A stretch of 64,000 nucleotides of DNA from Cryobacterium sp. (GCF_025463825.1 NZ_JAODBG010000055.1:28692-92691); one strand, 5' to 3'; shown: positions 1 through 10,277, counted from the first letter of the stretch. A program made the numbers and translations. The notes: a model not told the origin generated them from the sequence alone.

Positions 1-684
1 TCCGAGAACGTGGAGATCATCGTCGGCGAATCCGCCAACCTCACGGTCGTCACCGTGCAGGAGTGGAACGCCGACGCCGTCCAGCTCGCGAACCACTTCG
101 CCAGCATCGGCCGGGACGCCCGCCTCAAGCACGTCGTCGTCTCCCTCGGCGGCGGCATCGTGCGGGTCAACCCGTCGGTGCACCTCGCCGGCCAGGGCAG
201 CGACACCGAGCTCTTCGGCCTGTACTTCGCCGACGCCGGCCAGCACCTCGAGCAGCAGGTGTACGTCAACCACGACGCACCGAACAGCCGCAGCCGGGTG
301 ACCTACAAGGGCGCCCTGCAGGGCGCCGGAGCGCGCACCGTCTGGATTGGCGACGTGCTGATCGGCAACACCGCACCGGGCACCGACAGCTACGAGCAGA
401 ACCGCAACCTGGTCCTCACCGAGGGCACCCGGGCAGACTCCATCCCGAACCTCGAAATCGAGACCGGCGACATCCTCGGAGCAGGACACGCCAGCGCCAC
501 GGGTCGCTTCGACGACGAGCAGCTGTTCTACCTGCAGTCGCGTGGTATCGGGGAGATCGAAGCACGGCGCCTCGTCGTGCGCGGCTTCCTCAGCGAAATC
601 GTGCAGCACATCGGCTCACCCGCCCTCGAAGAGCGCCTGCAGGGCGCCATCGAAGACGAACTCCGCGGAACAGAAGGCAACTGA
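1..684 (+). CDS. sufD: Fe-S cluster assembly protein SufD (C-terminal part, cut by window start)
   Basis: This is the C-terminal 227 residues of a SufB/SufD-family scaffold component; the reading frame is open from base 1, so the start lies upstream of the window. SufD works with SufB and the ATPase SufC to build iron-sulfur clusters in the cytosol. The visible part has the repetitive beta-helix character of the family (alternating short strands, 'VYVNHDAPNSRSRVTYKG') and ends in the usual helical tail with 'DEQLFYLQSRGI' and 'ARRLVVRGF', typical of SufB/D C-termini. It is followed after 2 nt by a Rieske ferredoxin and then sufC, the standard actinobacterial order. SufB and SufD share this fold; I call SufD because SufB normally comes first and SufD sits next to the ferredoxin/sufC. 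Confidence 0.9.
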   Translation, partial: SENVEIIVGESANLTVVTVQEWNADAVQLANHFASIGRDARLKHVVVSLGGGIVRVNPSVHLAGQGSDTELFGLYFADAGQHLEQQVYVNHDAPNSRSRVTYKGALQGAGARTVWIGDVLIGNTAPGTDSYEQNRNLVLTEGTRADSIPNLEIETGDILGAGHASATGRFDDEQLFYLQSRGIGEIEARRLVVRGFLSEIVQHIGSPALEERLQGAIEDELRGTEGN

Positions 685-686
685 AC

Positions 687-1013
687 ATGGCGTCAACCAA
701 GATTTGCGCGCTCGACGAGCTTGAGCCCAACGAGGCCATCAAGGTCGAGATCGGCGGCGTGTCCATCGCCGTCGTCCGGGACTCGAACGGCGCCGTCTTC
801 GCCATCGGCGACACCTGCACCCACGGCGACATCTCGCTGTCCGAGGGCTTCGTCGAAGGGGACACTCTGGAATGCTGGGCGCACGGCTCCAAATTCTCGC
901 TCAAGACCGGTCGCCCGCTGACCCTGCCGGCCTACGAGCCCGTGCCCGTCTACCAGGTCGACCTGATCGACGGAGACGTGTTTATCGACCCACTGGTCAC
1001 CATCGCCGTCTGA
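687..1013 (+). CDS. Rieske-type [2Fe-2S] ferredoxin of the SUF operon
   Basis: A 108-residue non-heme Rieske ferredoxin. All four cluster ligands are visible: the CTH motif near residue 34 and the CWAH motif about 20 residues later, giving the C-x-H...C-x2-H pattern. There is no ring-hydroxylating oxygenase domain, so it is a stand-alone small ferredoxin like those seen between sufD and sufC in many actinobacteria. It probably supplies electrons for cluster assembly or for an unknown partner; the physiological role is inferred from position only. The ATG lies 2 nt after the sufD stop, consistent with translational coupling. Confidence 0.88.
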   Translation: MASTKICALDELEPNEAIKVEIGGVSIAVVRDSNGAVFAIGDTCTHGDISLSEGFVEGDTLECWAHGSKFSLKTGRPLTLPAYEPVPVYQVDLIDGDVFIDPLVTIAV

Positions 1014-1097
1014 TGCCCTCCGCGCTCACCCGCACGGCGGCATCCGGCCCTCCACACTGAAGCCCGCAGCACGCGGACAACGAAAGAGATACTGAAA

Positions 1098-1862
1098 ATG
1101 TCTGTTCTTGAGATCAAAGACCTGCACGTCAGCGTCGAGACCGACCAGGGCACCAAGCAGATCCTGCGCGGCGTCGACCTCACCATCAACGAGGGCGAGA
1201 TCCACGCGATCATGGGGCCGAACGGCTCCGGCAAGTCCACCCTGGCATACACGATCGCCGGCCACCCCAAGTACCACGTCGACAGCGGTTCCATCCTGCT
1301 GGACGGGGCCGAGGTCCTCACCATGACCGTCGACGAGCGCGCCCGCGCCGGCCTCTTCCTGGCCATGCAGTACCCGGTCGAGATCCCCGGCGTCACCGTC
1401 ACCAATTTCCTCCGCACCGCCAAGACCGCCATCGACGGTGAGGCACCTGCGATCCGCACCTGGATCAAGGATGTCCGCGAGTCCATGGTGCGCCTGCGCA
1501 TGGACAAGAGCTTCGCCGAGCGCAACGTCAACGAAGGCTTCTCCGGTGGCGAGAAGAAGCGCAACGAGATCCTGCAGCTGGAACTGCTCAAGCCCAAGTT
1601 CGCCGTCCTCGACGAGACCGACTCCGGCCTCGACGTCGACGCGCTGAAAATCGTGTCCGAGGGGGTCAACCGCGCCAAGGAGAACACCGGCCTCGGGCTG
1701 CTCCTGATCACGCACTACACCCGCATCCTGCGCTACATCAAGCCCGACTTCGTGCACGTCTTCGTGGACGGCCGCATCGCCGAACAGGGCGGCCCCGAAC
1801 TCGCCGACCGTCTCGAAGACGAAGGATACGATCGCTTCCTCGCCGAGACGCCCGTAGGCTAG
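1098..1862 (+). CDS. sufC: Fe-S cluster assembly ATPase SufC
   Basis: A 254-residue ABC-type ATPase that powers the SufBCD scaffold. Walker A (GPNGSGKS) is at about residues 40-47, the Suf-specific signature FSGGEKKR near residue 150, and Walker B with the SufC variant [10 protein letters not shown] (not DEPT) shortly after; that D-E-T-D-S-G-L-D stretch distinguishes SufC from transporter ATPases. Length matches the family (about 250). It follows the Rieske gene by 84 nt with a GAAAGAG ribosome site and runs 4 nt before sufT. It is cytosolic and has no membrane partner. Confidence 0.96.
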   Translation: MSVLEIKDLHVSVETDQGTKQILRGVDLTINEGEIHAIMGPNGSGKSTLAYTIAGHPKYHVDSGSILLDGAEVLTMTVDERARAGLFLAMQYPVEIPGVTVTNFLRTAKTAIDGEAPAIRTWIKDVRESMVRLRMDKSFAERNVNEGFSGGEKKRNEILQLELLKPKFAVLDETDSGLDVDALKIVSEGVNRAKENTGLGLLLITHYTRILRYIKPDFVHVFVDGRIAEQGGPELADRLEDEGYDRFLAETPVG

Positions 1863-1866
1863 AACC

Positions 1867-2196
1867 ATGGTCTCCACACTCACCCCGGCGCGCTTCGATG
1901 AGATCGAAGAGGCGCTCAAGGACGTCATGGACCCTGAGCTGGGCATCAATGTCGTCGACCTCGGTCTGATCTACGACCTGGGCTGGGACGACGAGAACGA
2001 CGCCCTGATCATCCACATGACTCTCACATCGGCCGGCTGCCCGCTCACCGACGTGCTCGAGGAACAGACCGCGGAAGCGCTGGACGGCGTCGTCGACCAG
2101 TTCCGGATCAACTGGGTCTGGATGCCGCCGTGGGGTCCGGAGAAGATCACCGACGACGGCCGCGACATGATGCGCGCACTCGGCTTCGCGATCTGA
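1867..2196 (+). CDS. sufT: SufT / MIP18-family (DUF59) Fe-S assembly factor
   Basis: A 109-residue single-domain DUF59 protein. It shows the family hallmarks: DPELGINVVDLGLIYDL at residues 20-37 and a conserved cysteine in TSAGCPLTDVLEE about 20 residues later. SufT-type proteins help mature or deliver iron-sulfur clusters. The gene begins 4 nt after the sufC stop and closes the operon, with a strong terminator downstream. In mycobacteria sufS (cysteine desulfurase) and sufU sit between sufC and sufT; neither is present here. Confidence 0.9.
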   Translation: MVSTLTPARFDEIEEALKDVMDPELGINVVDLGLIYDLGWDDENDALIIHMTLTSAGCPLTDVLEEQTAEALDGVVDQFRINWVWMPPWGPEKITDDGRDMMRALGFAI

Positions 2197-2211
2197 GACC
2201 GAACCAACCGC

Positions 2212-2255
2212 CCGCGCCGGGACGGATGCCACGCATCCGGCCCGGCGCGGTTTTT
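2212..2255 (+). terminator. Rho-independent terminator of the suf operon
   Basis: A 10-bp GC stem (CCGCGCCGGG / CCCGGCGCGG) carries an inner 7-bp stem (CGGATGC / GCATCCG) with a 3-nt loop and is followed by TTTTT. It is the best canonical terminator in the window. Confidence 0.9.
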
Positions 2256-2340
2256 CGTTCCATCCGGCCTGGATGGGCCGGCGTCGACGCGCGATCGCGA
2301 CGCATCACCGTTTGTAACGCCGTACCAGGCGTTAGAGGGC

Positions 2341-2346
2341 TATTCT
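2341..2346 (+). promoter_or_regulatory. -10 box TATTCT of the tetR gene (leaderless)
   Basis: TATTCT ends exactly 6 nt before the ATG at 2353, so the predicted transcription start coincides with the start codon. Confidence 0.6.
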
Positions 2347-2352
2347 AAGCAG

Positions 2353-3003
2353 ATGGATAACCCGCGCACCCGCAGCCAGATCCGCCGCGATGCCCAGACC
2401 GCCGGCACCCGGGGGGACATCATCGAGGCCGCCAGTGCGTTGATGCGGGAACACGGTTACGTGGGCACGTCGATCGCCGCCATCGCCGACAAGGGCGGGG
2501 TTGCCGTCCAGACCATCTACAACACCGTGGGCTCAAAGGTGGACGTCCTCGCGGCGGTCCTCGCCGCGACGAACGACGGGGCGCGTGCGGCCGGCCTCTC
2601 CGCGACCGGGCTCGGCGCGGGGATCACCGGTGCCGGAAACCCCGGGAGCGCCGTGCGGGTCCTCGCCGCCTGGATCGCCGATTCCAACGAGCGGGCGGCT
2701 CCGCTGAACCGCGTGGTCAACGAGGCCGCCGGGCTGGACCCGGAGATCAAGGAACTCGAGCTCAGCATGGCAGCCCGCAGCCTGCACGCGTACAGCGAAG
2801 CCGTCGGCGCGCTCCGCTCCCAGCTGGGGCTGCGGCCGGGCCTGAGCGACCATGAGGCCGCCACGTCGATCTGGGCGCTCGGCCATCCCCAGGTGTTCAC
2901 CACCCTGGTGGGCGGCTTCGGCTGGTCGAGGGAAACCTACGAGAACTGGTTGCGGTCCGCACTGCCCGGGGTGCTGCCCACCGGGCGTTTCCCCGCCCGG
3001 TGA
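2353..3003 (+). CDS. TetR/AcrR family transcriptional regulator
   Basis: A 216-residue regulator with an N-terminal TetR helix-turn-helix: residues 20-65 read as IIEAASALMREHGYVGTSI followed by AIADKGGVAVQTIYNTVGSK, the usual recognition-helix pattern. The C-terminal ligand domain has no recognisable specificity. It stands alone between the suf terminator and an ABC-F gene 120 nt downstream. Its ligand and targets are unknown; autoregulation or control of the ABC-F gene is possible, but no clear palindrome was seen near the promoter. Confidence 0.85.
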   Translation: MDNPRTRSQIRRDAQTAGTRGDIIEAASALMREHGYVGTSIAAIADKGGVAVQTIYNTVGSKVDVLAAVLAATNDGARAAGLSATGLGAGITGAGNPGSAVRVLAAWIADSNERAAPLNRVVNEAAGLDPEIKELELSMAARSLHAYSEAVGALRSQLGLRPGLSDHEAATSIWALGHPQVFTTLVGGFGWSRETYENWLRSALPGVLPTGRFPAR

Positions 3004-3060
3004 TCGCCGGCCGAGAGCACCCATTCGGGCACATCGGCACCGAAACCCCGCGCGAACAAA

Positions 3061-3066
3061 TATACT
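3061..3066 (+). promoter_or_regulatory. -10 box TATACT upstream of the ABC-F gene
   Basis: TATACT, preceded by an A-rich stretch (GAACAAA), lies 56 nt before the ABC-F start, so this gene has a leader of about 50 nt. No convincing -35 was found. Confidence 0.45.
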
Positions 3067-3122
3067 GGTGGATTGGCCGCCTTTGGCCGCCCTCCTCCGA
3101 CTCCCTTGAATGGACTATTGCT

Positions 3123-4721
<1,599 letters not shown>

Positions 4722-4742
4722 CCCGTTCGGTCCCAGCTGCGA

Positions 4743-4777
4743 AAAACCCGCCGGCCCCGTCAGGGGCGGCGGGTTTT
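4743..4777. terminator. Bidirectional terminator between the ABC-F and SURF1 genes
   Basis: AAAACCCGCC and GGCGGGTTTT flank an inner GCCCC / GGGGC stem with a GTCA loop. It is A-rich on one side and T-rich on the other, so it can stop both converging transcripts. Confidence 0.85.
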
Positions 4778-4790
4778 GCGCTCTCTCAGA

Positions 4791-5633
4791 TCAGGAGTGC
4801 TGGTCGATCAGCTCGTCCTCGATCTCGGCGTCGCTGCGGGGCTTCGCCGCCTGCCGCCTGGCCCGCTCAGCGGCCCGCTCCTGCTCCTGCGGCACCTCGG
4901 CGTTGACGGTGCGGAACTCCTGCCTGGCCGCCCAGCCCAGGCCCACGAACGCCATCAGGGCGAAGACGAACCACTGGAAGGCGTAGGACAGGTGCGGCCC
5001 TTCATCGCGAACGGGTCGCAGCACGGCGGTGGGACGTTCGGCGGGAGCCGGATCCTCCGACTTCATCAGTCCGTAGGCGCCGGTGTAGGTGTCCTGGCCG
5101 AGCCGTTCCGCGATGTCGGGCAGGTTGATGGTGGCCACCTGATTGCCGCTGGCACTGCGGCCCGCCAGCACTGGCTCTCCCTGCTTGAGCCGAACCACCA
5201 CGGTGACCTGGCCGTCCGGCGCTGCCGGCACCGCGTCGGGGGAGTTCTGGTCTTCACCGGTCGGCACCCAGCCGCGGTCGACGATGAAAACGTCACCATT
5301 GGCCAGCAGCAGCGGAGTGAGAACCTCGAATCCGGGATTGATGTTCAGCGAACGGTTCCGGACGAGCAACTCCTCATCCAGCAGGTAGGTTCCGGTGAGT
5401 TCGACGGGCAACCATTTTTGATCCTCGTCGAAGGATTCCAGGGTGGGCAGGGCCTCGGCCAGCGACACGGGTTCGGCGTCGAAGTTCGCGTCCAGCCGGC
5501 TGATCTCGACCTGGGCCTCGGCGCGCCGGGCGAGTTGCCACATGCCGAGCCCCGAGCACACCACGGCGAAGATGATCGTGAGGGCCAGGTAACCTGCCCA
5601 CTGCCGCGAAACCAGGAACCGCCAGCCGGTCAT
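4791..5633 (-). CDS. SURF1 family protein (cytochrome oxidase biogenesis)
   Basis: A 280-residue membrane protein of the SURF1 family, implicated in assembling heme-copper cytochrome c oxidase. It has the family topology: one N-terminal membrane helix (residues about 10-34, QWAGYLALTIIFAVVCSGLGMWQ followed by the conserved RR), a large extracytoplasmic domain with the family motif VDRGWVP near residue 118, and a C-terminal helix (FQWFVFALMAFVGLGW) followed by a charged tail. The WQ..R motif after the first helix is typical. The start overlaps the stop of the upstream 75-residue gene by 4 nt, so it is the last gene of a three-gene operon with the 75-aa and DUF3099 genes. Confidence 0.88.
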   Translation of the reverse strand: MTGWRFLVSRQWAGYLALTIIFAVVCSGLGMWQLARRAEAQVEISRLDANFDAEPVSLAEALPTLESFDEDQKWLPVELTGTYLLDEELLVRNRSLNINPGFEVLTPLLLANGDVFIVDRGWVPTGEDQNSPDAVPAAPDGQVTVVVRLKQGEPVLAGRSASGNQVATINLPDIAERLGQDTYTGAYGLMKSEDPAPAERPTAVLRPVRDEGPHLSYAFQWFVFALMAFVGLGWAARQEFRTVNAEVPQEQERAAERARRQAAKPRSDAEIEDELIDQHS

Positions 5634-5857
5634 GCGGGCTCCGGTTGGGTGGGCCGGATGGCGCTCACCGTGAGGGGGAAATCGCGGGTGCGCAGGAAAT
5701 CGCTGAGGAACTCGACATGCTCGTCGCAGGCAAGCCAGGTTTTCCTGCGGTCCTCGGCGTGGATGCGCGGGTTACGCCAGTCGAGCCGCCAGGCGGCGCC
5801 CTCTCGGCAGCCGGCCCGCGAGCAGCTGGTCTCCGGGGCGTCCCCGAAGCCGATCAC
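5630..5857 (-). CDS. Small conserved actinobacterial protein (75 aa), function unknown
   Basis: A 75-residue soluble protein with two cysteines at the start (CSRAGCREGA), a tryptophan-rich core (AWRLDWRNPRIHAEDRRKTWLACDEH) and a third cysteine and a histidine in ACDEH. The Cys/His spacing suggests a small zinc-binding fold. Similar short proteins recur beside SURF1 genes in actinobacteria and are sometimes auto-named acetone carboxylase, for which I see no support. It overlaps both neighbours by 4 nt (DUF3099 upstream, SURF1 downstream), so all three are probably co-translated. Confidence 0.75.
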   Translation of the reverse strand: MIGFGDAPETSCSRAGCREGAAWRLDWRNPRIHAEDRRKTWLACDEHVEFLSDFLRTRDFPLTVSAIRPTQPEPA

Positions 5858-6177
5858 AGGGGTTCTCCGTCGCTCGTGGGCCGGTTCTCGTCCGGGCGGC
5901 CGGCGGCAAGCCGGGGGAGCGTGGCCACGGCGCCGGGCCGTAGCACCTCAGGGGTGGGCTGGCCGCCGTGCACATTCGCAGCGACAACGGCGAAGTACGG
6001 GAGCAGGATGGCGCCGAGAGCGCAAATCAGGAGCCACCAGCCCTGCACGAACAGCATCAGTACGATGCAGACCATGCGGATGCCCATCGTGACGGCATAC
6101 CGGATCATGCGGCGACGCCGCTCCTCCTCCGGAGACAGAGGGAGCGTCGTGATCGATTGCTGCTTCATCGTGCCCAT
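5854..6177 (-). CDS. DUF3099 family membrane protein
   Basis: A 107-residue protein with two adjacent membrane helices at about residues 27-72 (YAVTMGIRMVCIVLMLF and WLLICALGAILLPYFAVVAA) after a charged N-terminus with EEERRRRM. This matches the actinobacterial DUF3099 family; function is unknown. It is the first gene of the operon with the 75-aa protein and SURF1, which hints at a role linked to respiratory-chain assembly, but only by context. The fabG gene diverges from it across a 154-nt region. Confidence 0.8.
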   Translation of the reverse strand: MGTMKQQSITTLPLSPEEERRRRMIRYAVTMGIRMVCIVLMLFVQGWWLLICALGAILLPYFAVVAANVHGGQPTPEVLRPGAVATLPRLAAGRPDENRPTSDGEPL

Positions 6178-6272
6178 CGCTTCACCCGGTGATCGGTATT
6201 CGTAGGCCGGTTACCTGTCGTGAAACAAGTTTACGTCTCCTGTCCACCCCTGGGGTGCATCGATGGACGCTC

Positions 6273-6309
6273 TAAGCTGAATGGATCTGTGCCCGCTGAC
6301 GTGCGGGCA
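6273..6309 (+). promoter_or_regulatory. fabG promoter -10 and leader hairpin
   Basis: TAAGCT at 6273-6278 is the likely -10. The leader then contains a 7-bp hairpin, TGCCCGC / GCGGGCA at 6290-6309 with a 6-nt loop, just before the AAAGGA ribosome site of fabG at 6332. Confidence 0.4.
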
Positions 6310-6331
6310 TTCCCACTGAAAGGACCGCGCC

Positions 6332-7042
6332 ATGGCGACCGCTCGAACAGTTCTGGTAACCGGAGGCAATCGCGGCATCGGCTACGCCATCGCCGAGGAA
6401 TTCATCGCCAAAGGGCACCGGGTGGCCATCACCGCCCGCTCCGGCGAGGGCCCCGCCGGCAGCCTCACCGTGCGGGCCGACGTCACGGACTACGCCTCCG
6501 TCGACGCCGCCTTCACCGAGATCGAAGCCGCGCTCGGCCCGGTCGAAGTGGTCGTGGCCAACGCCGGCATCACCAAGGACACCCTCCTCATGCGCATGTC
6601 GGAGGAGGACTTCACCTCGGTCATCGACACCAACCTCAGCGGCGCGTTCCGCGTCGTCAAGCGGGCGTCCAAGGGCATGCTCAAGGCCAGGTTCGGCCGG
6701 ATCGTGCTCATCTCCAGCGTCGTCGGGCTGTACGGTTCCGCCGGCCAGGTGAACTACTCGTCGTCCAAGAGCGGCCTGGTCGGTCTCGCCCGCTCGGTCA
6801 CCAGGGAGCTCGGCGCCCGCGGCATCACCGCGAACGTCGTCGCCCCCGGTTTCATCGAAACCGACATGACCGCCGCCCTGCCCGAGGCGCAGCAGGCCGA
6901 GTACAAGCGGAACATCCCGGCCGGCCGGTTCGCCGCGCCCGCCGAGGTCGCCAGGGTCGTCACCTGGATCGCCGGTGACGACGCGTCCTATATCTCCGGC
7001 GCGGTCATCCCCGTCGACGGCGGCCTGGGCATGGGCCACTAA
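6332..7042 (+). CDS. fabG: 3-oxoacyl-ACP reductase (FabG / MabA-like SDR)
   Basis: A 236-residue classical short-chain dehydrogenase that would reduce 3-oxoacyl-ACP with NADPH in fatty-acid elongation. Motifs: the cofactor loop TGGNRGIGYAIA at residues 9-20, NAGIT near 85, the catalytic serine in VLISSVVG near 132, and YSSSK (Y-x3-K) near 146-150. It ends in GAVIPVDGGLGMGH, which closely resembles the end of mycobacterial MabA (FabG1). No inhA-like gene follows. It has its own promoter and a hairpin downstream, so it appears monocistronic. Substrate assignment is by resemblance only. Confidence 0.85.
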   Translation: MATARTVLVTGGNRGIGYAIAEEFIAKGHRVAITARSGEGPAGSLTVRADVTDYASVDAAFTEIEAALGPVEVVVANAGITKDTLLMRMSEEDFTSVIDTNLSGAFRVVKRASKGMLKARFGRIVLISSVVGLYGSAGQVNYSSSKSGLVGLARSVTRELGARGITANVVAPGFIETDMTAALPEAQQAEYKRNIPAGRFAAPAEVARVVTWIAGDDASYISGAVIPVDGGLGMGH

Positions 7043-7058
7043 CCCTCGAGCCCCGAAA

Positions 7059-7087
7059 GACCCGGCCGGCTTCGCACCGGCCGGGTC
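7059..7087. terminator. Hairpin between fabG and serB (no U-tract)
   Basis: A perfect 11-bp stem (GACCCGGCCGG / CCGGCCGGGTC) with a 7-nt loop lies between convergent fabG and serB and touches the serB stop codon. It lacks a T-run. Confidence 0.6.
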
Positions 7088-7733
7088 AACCGCGCAGGCC
7101 CAGGATCGGCAGGACCTGGCTGAGGTCGGTCGTACCGATCACCAGGTCGGCCGTGCGGCGCACGATGGGTTTGGCGTTGAAGGCGACGCCGAGACCGGCG
7201 ACCCGCATCATGGTGAGGTCGTTGGCTCCGTCACCCACCGCCACCGTCGAGCAGAGGTCCACGCCGTCCAGCGCCGCCCATTCGGTGAGGGCGGTGGCTT
7301 TCGCGGTCGCGTCGATGATCGGGCCGACCAGGCCGCCGGTGAGGCGTCCGTCGGCCACCTCGAGCCGGTTGGCCCGCCAATGGTCCAGACCCAGGGACGC
7401 AGCGAGCGGGTCCAGGAGCTCATGGAAACCACCGGACACCACACCGATCCGGCTCCCGGCGGCGTGGAGGCCTTCGATCAGGTCGTACACACCGGTGGTA
7501 GGCCGGATGAGCGCCCCCACCTCGGCGAAGACGTCGGTGGACAGCCCCGCCAGCGTCGCTACCCGTTCGCGGAGGCTCTCGGCGAAGTCGAGTTCCCCCC
7601 GCATGGCACGGTCGGTCACCTCGGCCACCTGGGCGAGGGAACCGGCCGCGTCAGCGAGAAGCTCGATGACCTCGTTCTCGATGAGTGTCGAATCGGCATC
7701 CAGGACAACGAGGAAGCGAACTGGCGAGATCAC
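7086..7733 (-). CDS. serB: Phosphoserine phosphatase SerB
   Basis: A 215-residue HAD-superfamily phosphatase for the last step of serine synthesis. Motif [12 protein letters not shown] (DxDxT) is near the N-terminus, motif [13 protein letters not shown] near residue 97, and motif [14 protein letters not shown] near 168; the DSTLIENE and SGGFHE stretches are specific to SerB rather than general HAD enzymes. There is no ACT domain, so this is the short form. I choose the GTG at 7733 ([16 protein letters not shown]): it overlaps the glgC stop by 4 nt (GTGA), and the longer in-frame reading is antisense to glgC. Confidence 0.9.
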   Translation of the reverse strand: MISPVRFLVVLDADSTLIENEVIELLADAAGSLAQVAEVTDRAMRGELDFAESLRERVATLAGLSTDVFAEVGALIRPTTGVYDLIEGLHAAGSRIGVVSGGFHELLDPLAASLGLDHWRANRLEVADGRLTGGLVGPIIDATAKATALTEWAALDGVDLCSTVAVGDGANDLTMMRVAGLGVAFNAKPIVRRTADLVIGTTDLSQVLPILGLRG

Positions 7734-8974
7734 GGGTGTACGTGCACACCCTTCCCGACCACGGTGATGCCGGATTCGGTCACGCTGAACCCGCGGGCCA
7801 GGTCTCGGTCGCGGTCGACGCCGATGGCGGCGCCTTCGGCCACGATGACGTCCTTGTCGAGGATCGCGCGGTGCACCACCGCGCCTGGCCGGATCTGCAC
7901 CCGGTCGAACACGATCGAATCCACGACGTGGGCGCCGGAGTCGATGACGGCCCAGGGGCCGACGACGCTGCGCTCGAGGTGGGCACCGGAAATGACGCAA
8001 CCCAGCGACACGATCGAGTCGATCACGGTACCGAGCGACCCCTTGGCATCCCGCACGAACTTCGCCGGCGGCGAGTTCAGCTGCTGGCTGAAGATGGGCC
8101 AGCTCTGGTTGTAGAGGTTGAACACCGGCAGGGCGGAGATCAGGTCCTGGTGCGCCTCGAAGAACGAGTCGATCGTTCCCACGTCGCGCCAGTAGTAGCG
8201 GTCGCGGTCGGTCGAGCCTGGCACCTCGTTGCGCTGCAGGTCGTACACGCCGGCCTCGCCACGGTTGACGAAGTCGGGAACGATGTCGCCGCCCATGTCG
8301 TGGCTGGAATCGGTGCGTTCGCCGTCGCGGCGGACAGCGTCGATGAGGGCGTCCGTGTTGAAGACGTAGTTTCCCATCGACGCGAACACCTCGTGCGGCG
8401 CGTCGGCCAGGCCGACGGCGTCCTTGGGCTTCTCCAGGAAGTCCTTGATCTTGTCGGGGGTGGCGGCATCCACTTCGATGACACCGAACTGGTCGGCCAG
8501 GCCGATCGGCTGACGGATGGCGGCAACGGTCGCCTCGGCACCGGAGTCGATGTGGGCCTGGATCATCTGACTGAAGTCCATGCGGTACACGTGGTCCGCG
8601 CCGACCACGACGACGATGTCGGGCTTCTCATCGTGGATGAGGTTGAGGCTCTGCAGGATCGCATCGGCGGAGCCGCTGAACCAGCGCTTGCCCAGCCGCT
8701 GCTGGGCGGGCACCGAGGCGATGTACGAGTTGAACAGACCGCCGGACACATGCCAGGTCTGCGACACGTGCCGGTCGAGGCTGTGGGACTTGTACTGCGT
8801 CAGGACGACCACCTGGGTGACGCCCGAGTTGATCAGATTCGACAGTGCGAAGTCGATCAGACGGTAATGCCCTCCAAACGGTACCGCCGGCTTGGCGCGG
8901 TCTTCGGTCAACGGCATCAGCCGTTTTCCCTCGCCGCCTGCGAGAACGATTCCAAAGATCTTCTTGGCCTTCAT
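7730..8974 (-). CDS. glgC: Glucose-1-phosphate adenylyltransferase GlgC
   Basis: A 414-residue ADP-glucose pyrophosphorylase, the committed step of glycogen synthesis. The N-terminus has the nucleotide-binding stretch [14 protein letters not shown] and the conserved [26 protein letters not shown] follows near residue 130, and the C-terminal part is a left-handed beta-helix with repeated hexapeptides (for example [20 protein letters not shown]). The start is the ATG at 8974, supported by a TACTCT box exactly 6 nt upstream; a longer in-frame reading runs antisense through glgA and is rejected. It is divergent from glgA and overlaps serB by 4 nt. Confidence 0.95.
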   Translation of the reverse strand: MKAKKIFGIVLAGGEGKRLMPLTEDRAKPAVPFGGHYRLIDFALSNLINSGVTQVVVLTQYKSHSLDRHVSQTWHVSGGLFNSYIASVPAQQRLGKRWFSGSADAILQSLNLIHDEKPDIVVVVGADHVYRMDFSQMIQAHIDSGAEATVAAIRQPIGLADQFGVIEVDAATPDKIKDFLEKPKDAVGLADAPHEVFASMGNYVFNTDALIDAVRRDGERTDSSHDMGGDIVPDFVNRGEAGVYDLQRNEVPGSTDRDRYYWRDVGTIDSFFEAHQDLISALPVFNLYNQSWPIFSQQLNSPPAKFVRDAKGSLGTVIDSIVSLGCVISGAHLERSVVGPWAVIDSGAHVVDSIVFDRVQIRPGAVVHRAILDKDVIVAEGAAIGVDRDRDLARGFSVTESGITVVGKGVHVHP

Positions 8975-8980
8975 AACTTC

Positions 8981-8986
8981 AGAGTA
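8981..8986 (-). promoter_or_regulatory. -10 box TACTCT of glgC (leaderless)
   Basis: Read on the reverse strand, TACTCT is followed by 6 nt and then the glgC ATG. Confidence 0.6.
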
Positions 8987-9043
8987 GGGCCATCGGCGAC
9001 TTCCGACCAGCGTGCGGGGGTGTGTCCGCGGTACAGGCTGCGC

Positions 9044-9049
9044 TAGTTT
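9044..9049 (+). promoter_or_regulatory. -10 box TAGTTT of glgA (leaderless)
   Basis: TAGTTT ends 6 nt before the ATG at 9056; back-to-back leaderless promoters thus serve glgC and glgA. Confidence 0.6.
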
Positions 9050-9055
9050 TACTGC

Positions 9056-10237
9056 ATGCGCGTCGATCTGCTCACCAAGGAATACCCGCCCGAAATCTAC
9101 GGAGGGGCCGGTGTTCACGTTGCGGAACTCGTGAAAGCGCTCCGCGCCGACATCGATGTCACGGTGCGGTGCTTCGGCGCCGCCCGGACGGAGCCCGACA
9201 CGTTCGCCTACGGCGTGCCCGTCGAACTGGCGGACGCCAACGCGACCCTCACGACCTTGGGCGTCGACCTGCAGATGGCCCAGGACGTGCAGGGCGCCGA
9301 CGTCGTGCACTCGCACACCTGGTACGCCAACGGAGCCGGCCACATCGCGAAGCTGCTGCACGGCGTGCCGCACGTGGTCACCGCGCACAGCCTTGAGCCG
9401 TTGCGACCCTGGAAGGCCGAACAGCTCGGCGGCGGCTACCGCGTGTCCAGCTGGATCGAGAAGACCGCGTTCGAGGCCGCGGACGCCGTGATCGCCGTCA
9501 GCGGAGGCATGCGTGCGGACATCCTGCGCAGCTACCCGGCGCTGGATCCGGCCCGGGTGCACGTGGTCTACAACGGCATCGACCTCGACCGGTGGAAGCC
9601 CGTCGACGACCACGACACCGTCCGGGCCCTCGGCATCGACCCCGACCGGCCCGCCGTGGTCTTCGTGGGCCGCATCACCCGGCAGAAGGGCCTGCCGTAC
9701 CTGCTGCGGGCCGCCGCTCTGCTGCCGCCCGAGGTGCAGCTCGTGCTGTGCGCGGGCGCCCCCGACACGCCCGGCATCCTCGCCGAGGTCACGGACCTCG
9801 TCCAGGCCCTGCAGAAGGAACGCTCCGGGGTGGTCTGGATCGACCGGCTGCTTCCGCAGCCGGAGCTCTCGGCCGTGCTCACCGCCGGCACCGTGTTCGT
9901 GTGCCCGTCGGTGTACGAACCGCTCGGAATCGTCAACCTGGAGGCCATGGCCTGCGGCCTGCCCGTCGTGGGAACCGCCACCGGCGGTATCCCCGAGGTT
10001 GTCGCGGACGGCGTCACCGGGCGTCTGGTGCCCATCGACCAGCTGAGCGACGGCACCGGAACCCCCACCGATCCGGAGATTTTCGTCGCCGACCTCGCGC
10101 GCACGCTCACCGAGGTCCTTGCGGACCCCGCGCTGGCCGCCGAAATGGGTCGCGCCGGCCGGGTGCGCGCCGAGGAGATGTTCAGTTGGGGCCAGATCGC
10201 CGCCAGCACGCGGGAGATTTACGCCGGACTGCTCTAG
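9056..10237 (+). CDS. glgA: Actinobacterial GT4 glycogen synthase / maltose-1-phosphate synthase (GlgA/GlgM)
   Basis: A 393-residue GT-B fold glycosyltransferase of family GT4, the actinobacterial form found next to glgC (compare mycobacterial Rv1212c beside Rv1213), not the longer GT5 enzyme. Visible features: the N-terminal [16 protein letters not shown] loop, HSHTWYANG and [13 protein letters not shown] in the N-domain, [17 protein letters not shown] at the start of the C-domain, and [20 protein letters not shown] carrying the EX7E motif. In mycobacteria the orthologue mainly makes maltose-1-phosphate from ADP-glucose and glucose-1-phosphate for GlgE; which activity dominates here cannot be read from sequence. 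Confidence 0.9.
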   Translation: MRVDLLTKEYPPEIYGGAGVHVAELVKALRADIDVTVRCFGAARTEPDTFAYGVPVELADANATLTTLGVDLQMAQDVQGADVVHSHTWYANGAGHIAKLLHGVPHVVTAHSLEPLRPWKAEQLGGGYRVSSWIEKTAFEAADAVIAVSGGMRADILRSYPALDPARVHVVYNGIDLDRWKPVDDHDTVRALGIDPDRPAVVFVGRITRQKGLPYLLRAAALLPPEVQLVLCAGAPDTPGILAEVTDLVQALQKERSGVVWIDRLLPQPELSAVLTAGTVFVCPSVYEPLGIVNLEAMACGLPVVGTATGGIPEVVADGVTGRLVPIDQLSDGTGTPTDPEIFVADLARTLTEVLADPALAAEMGRAGRVRAEEMFSWGQIAASTREIYAGLL

Positions 10238-10265
10238 CGTGACCCGGGGGCCCGGCGACGCCCGA

Positions 10266-10271
10266 TAACAT
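10266..10271 (+). promoter_or_regulatory. -10 box TAACAT of the ABC ATPase gene (leaderless)
   Basis: TAACAT ends 6 nt before the ATG at 10278, giving this gene its own start despite lying only 40 nt after glgA. Confidence 0.55.
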
Positions 10272-10277
10272 GGGGAT

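Noticed and set aside
4776..6092. Forward open frame of 438 codons opposite SURF1, the 75-aa gene and DUF3099
   Set aside because: It is a GC-rich mirror frame; the reverse strand carries recognisable proteins with coupled stops and starts.
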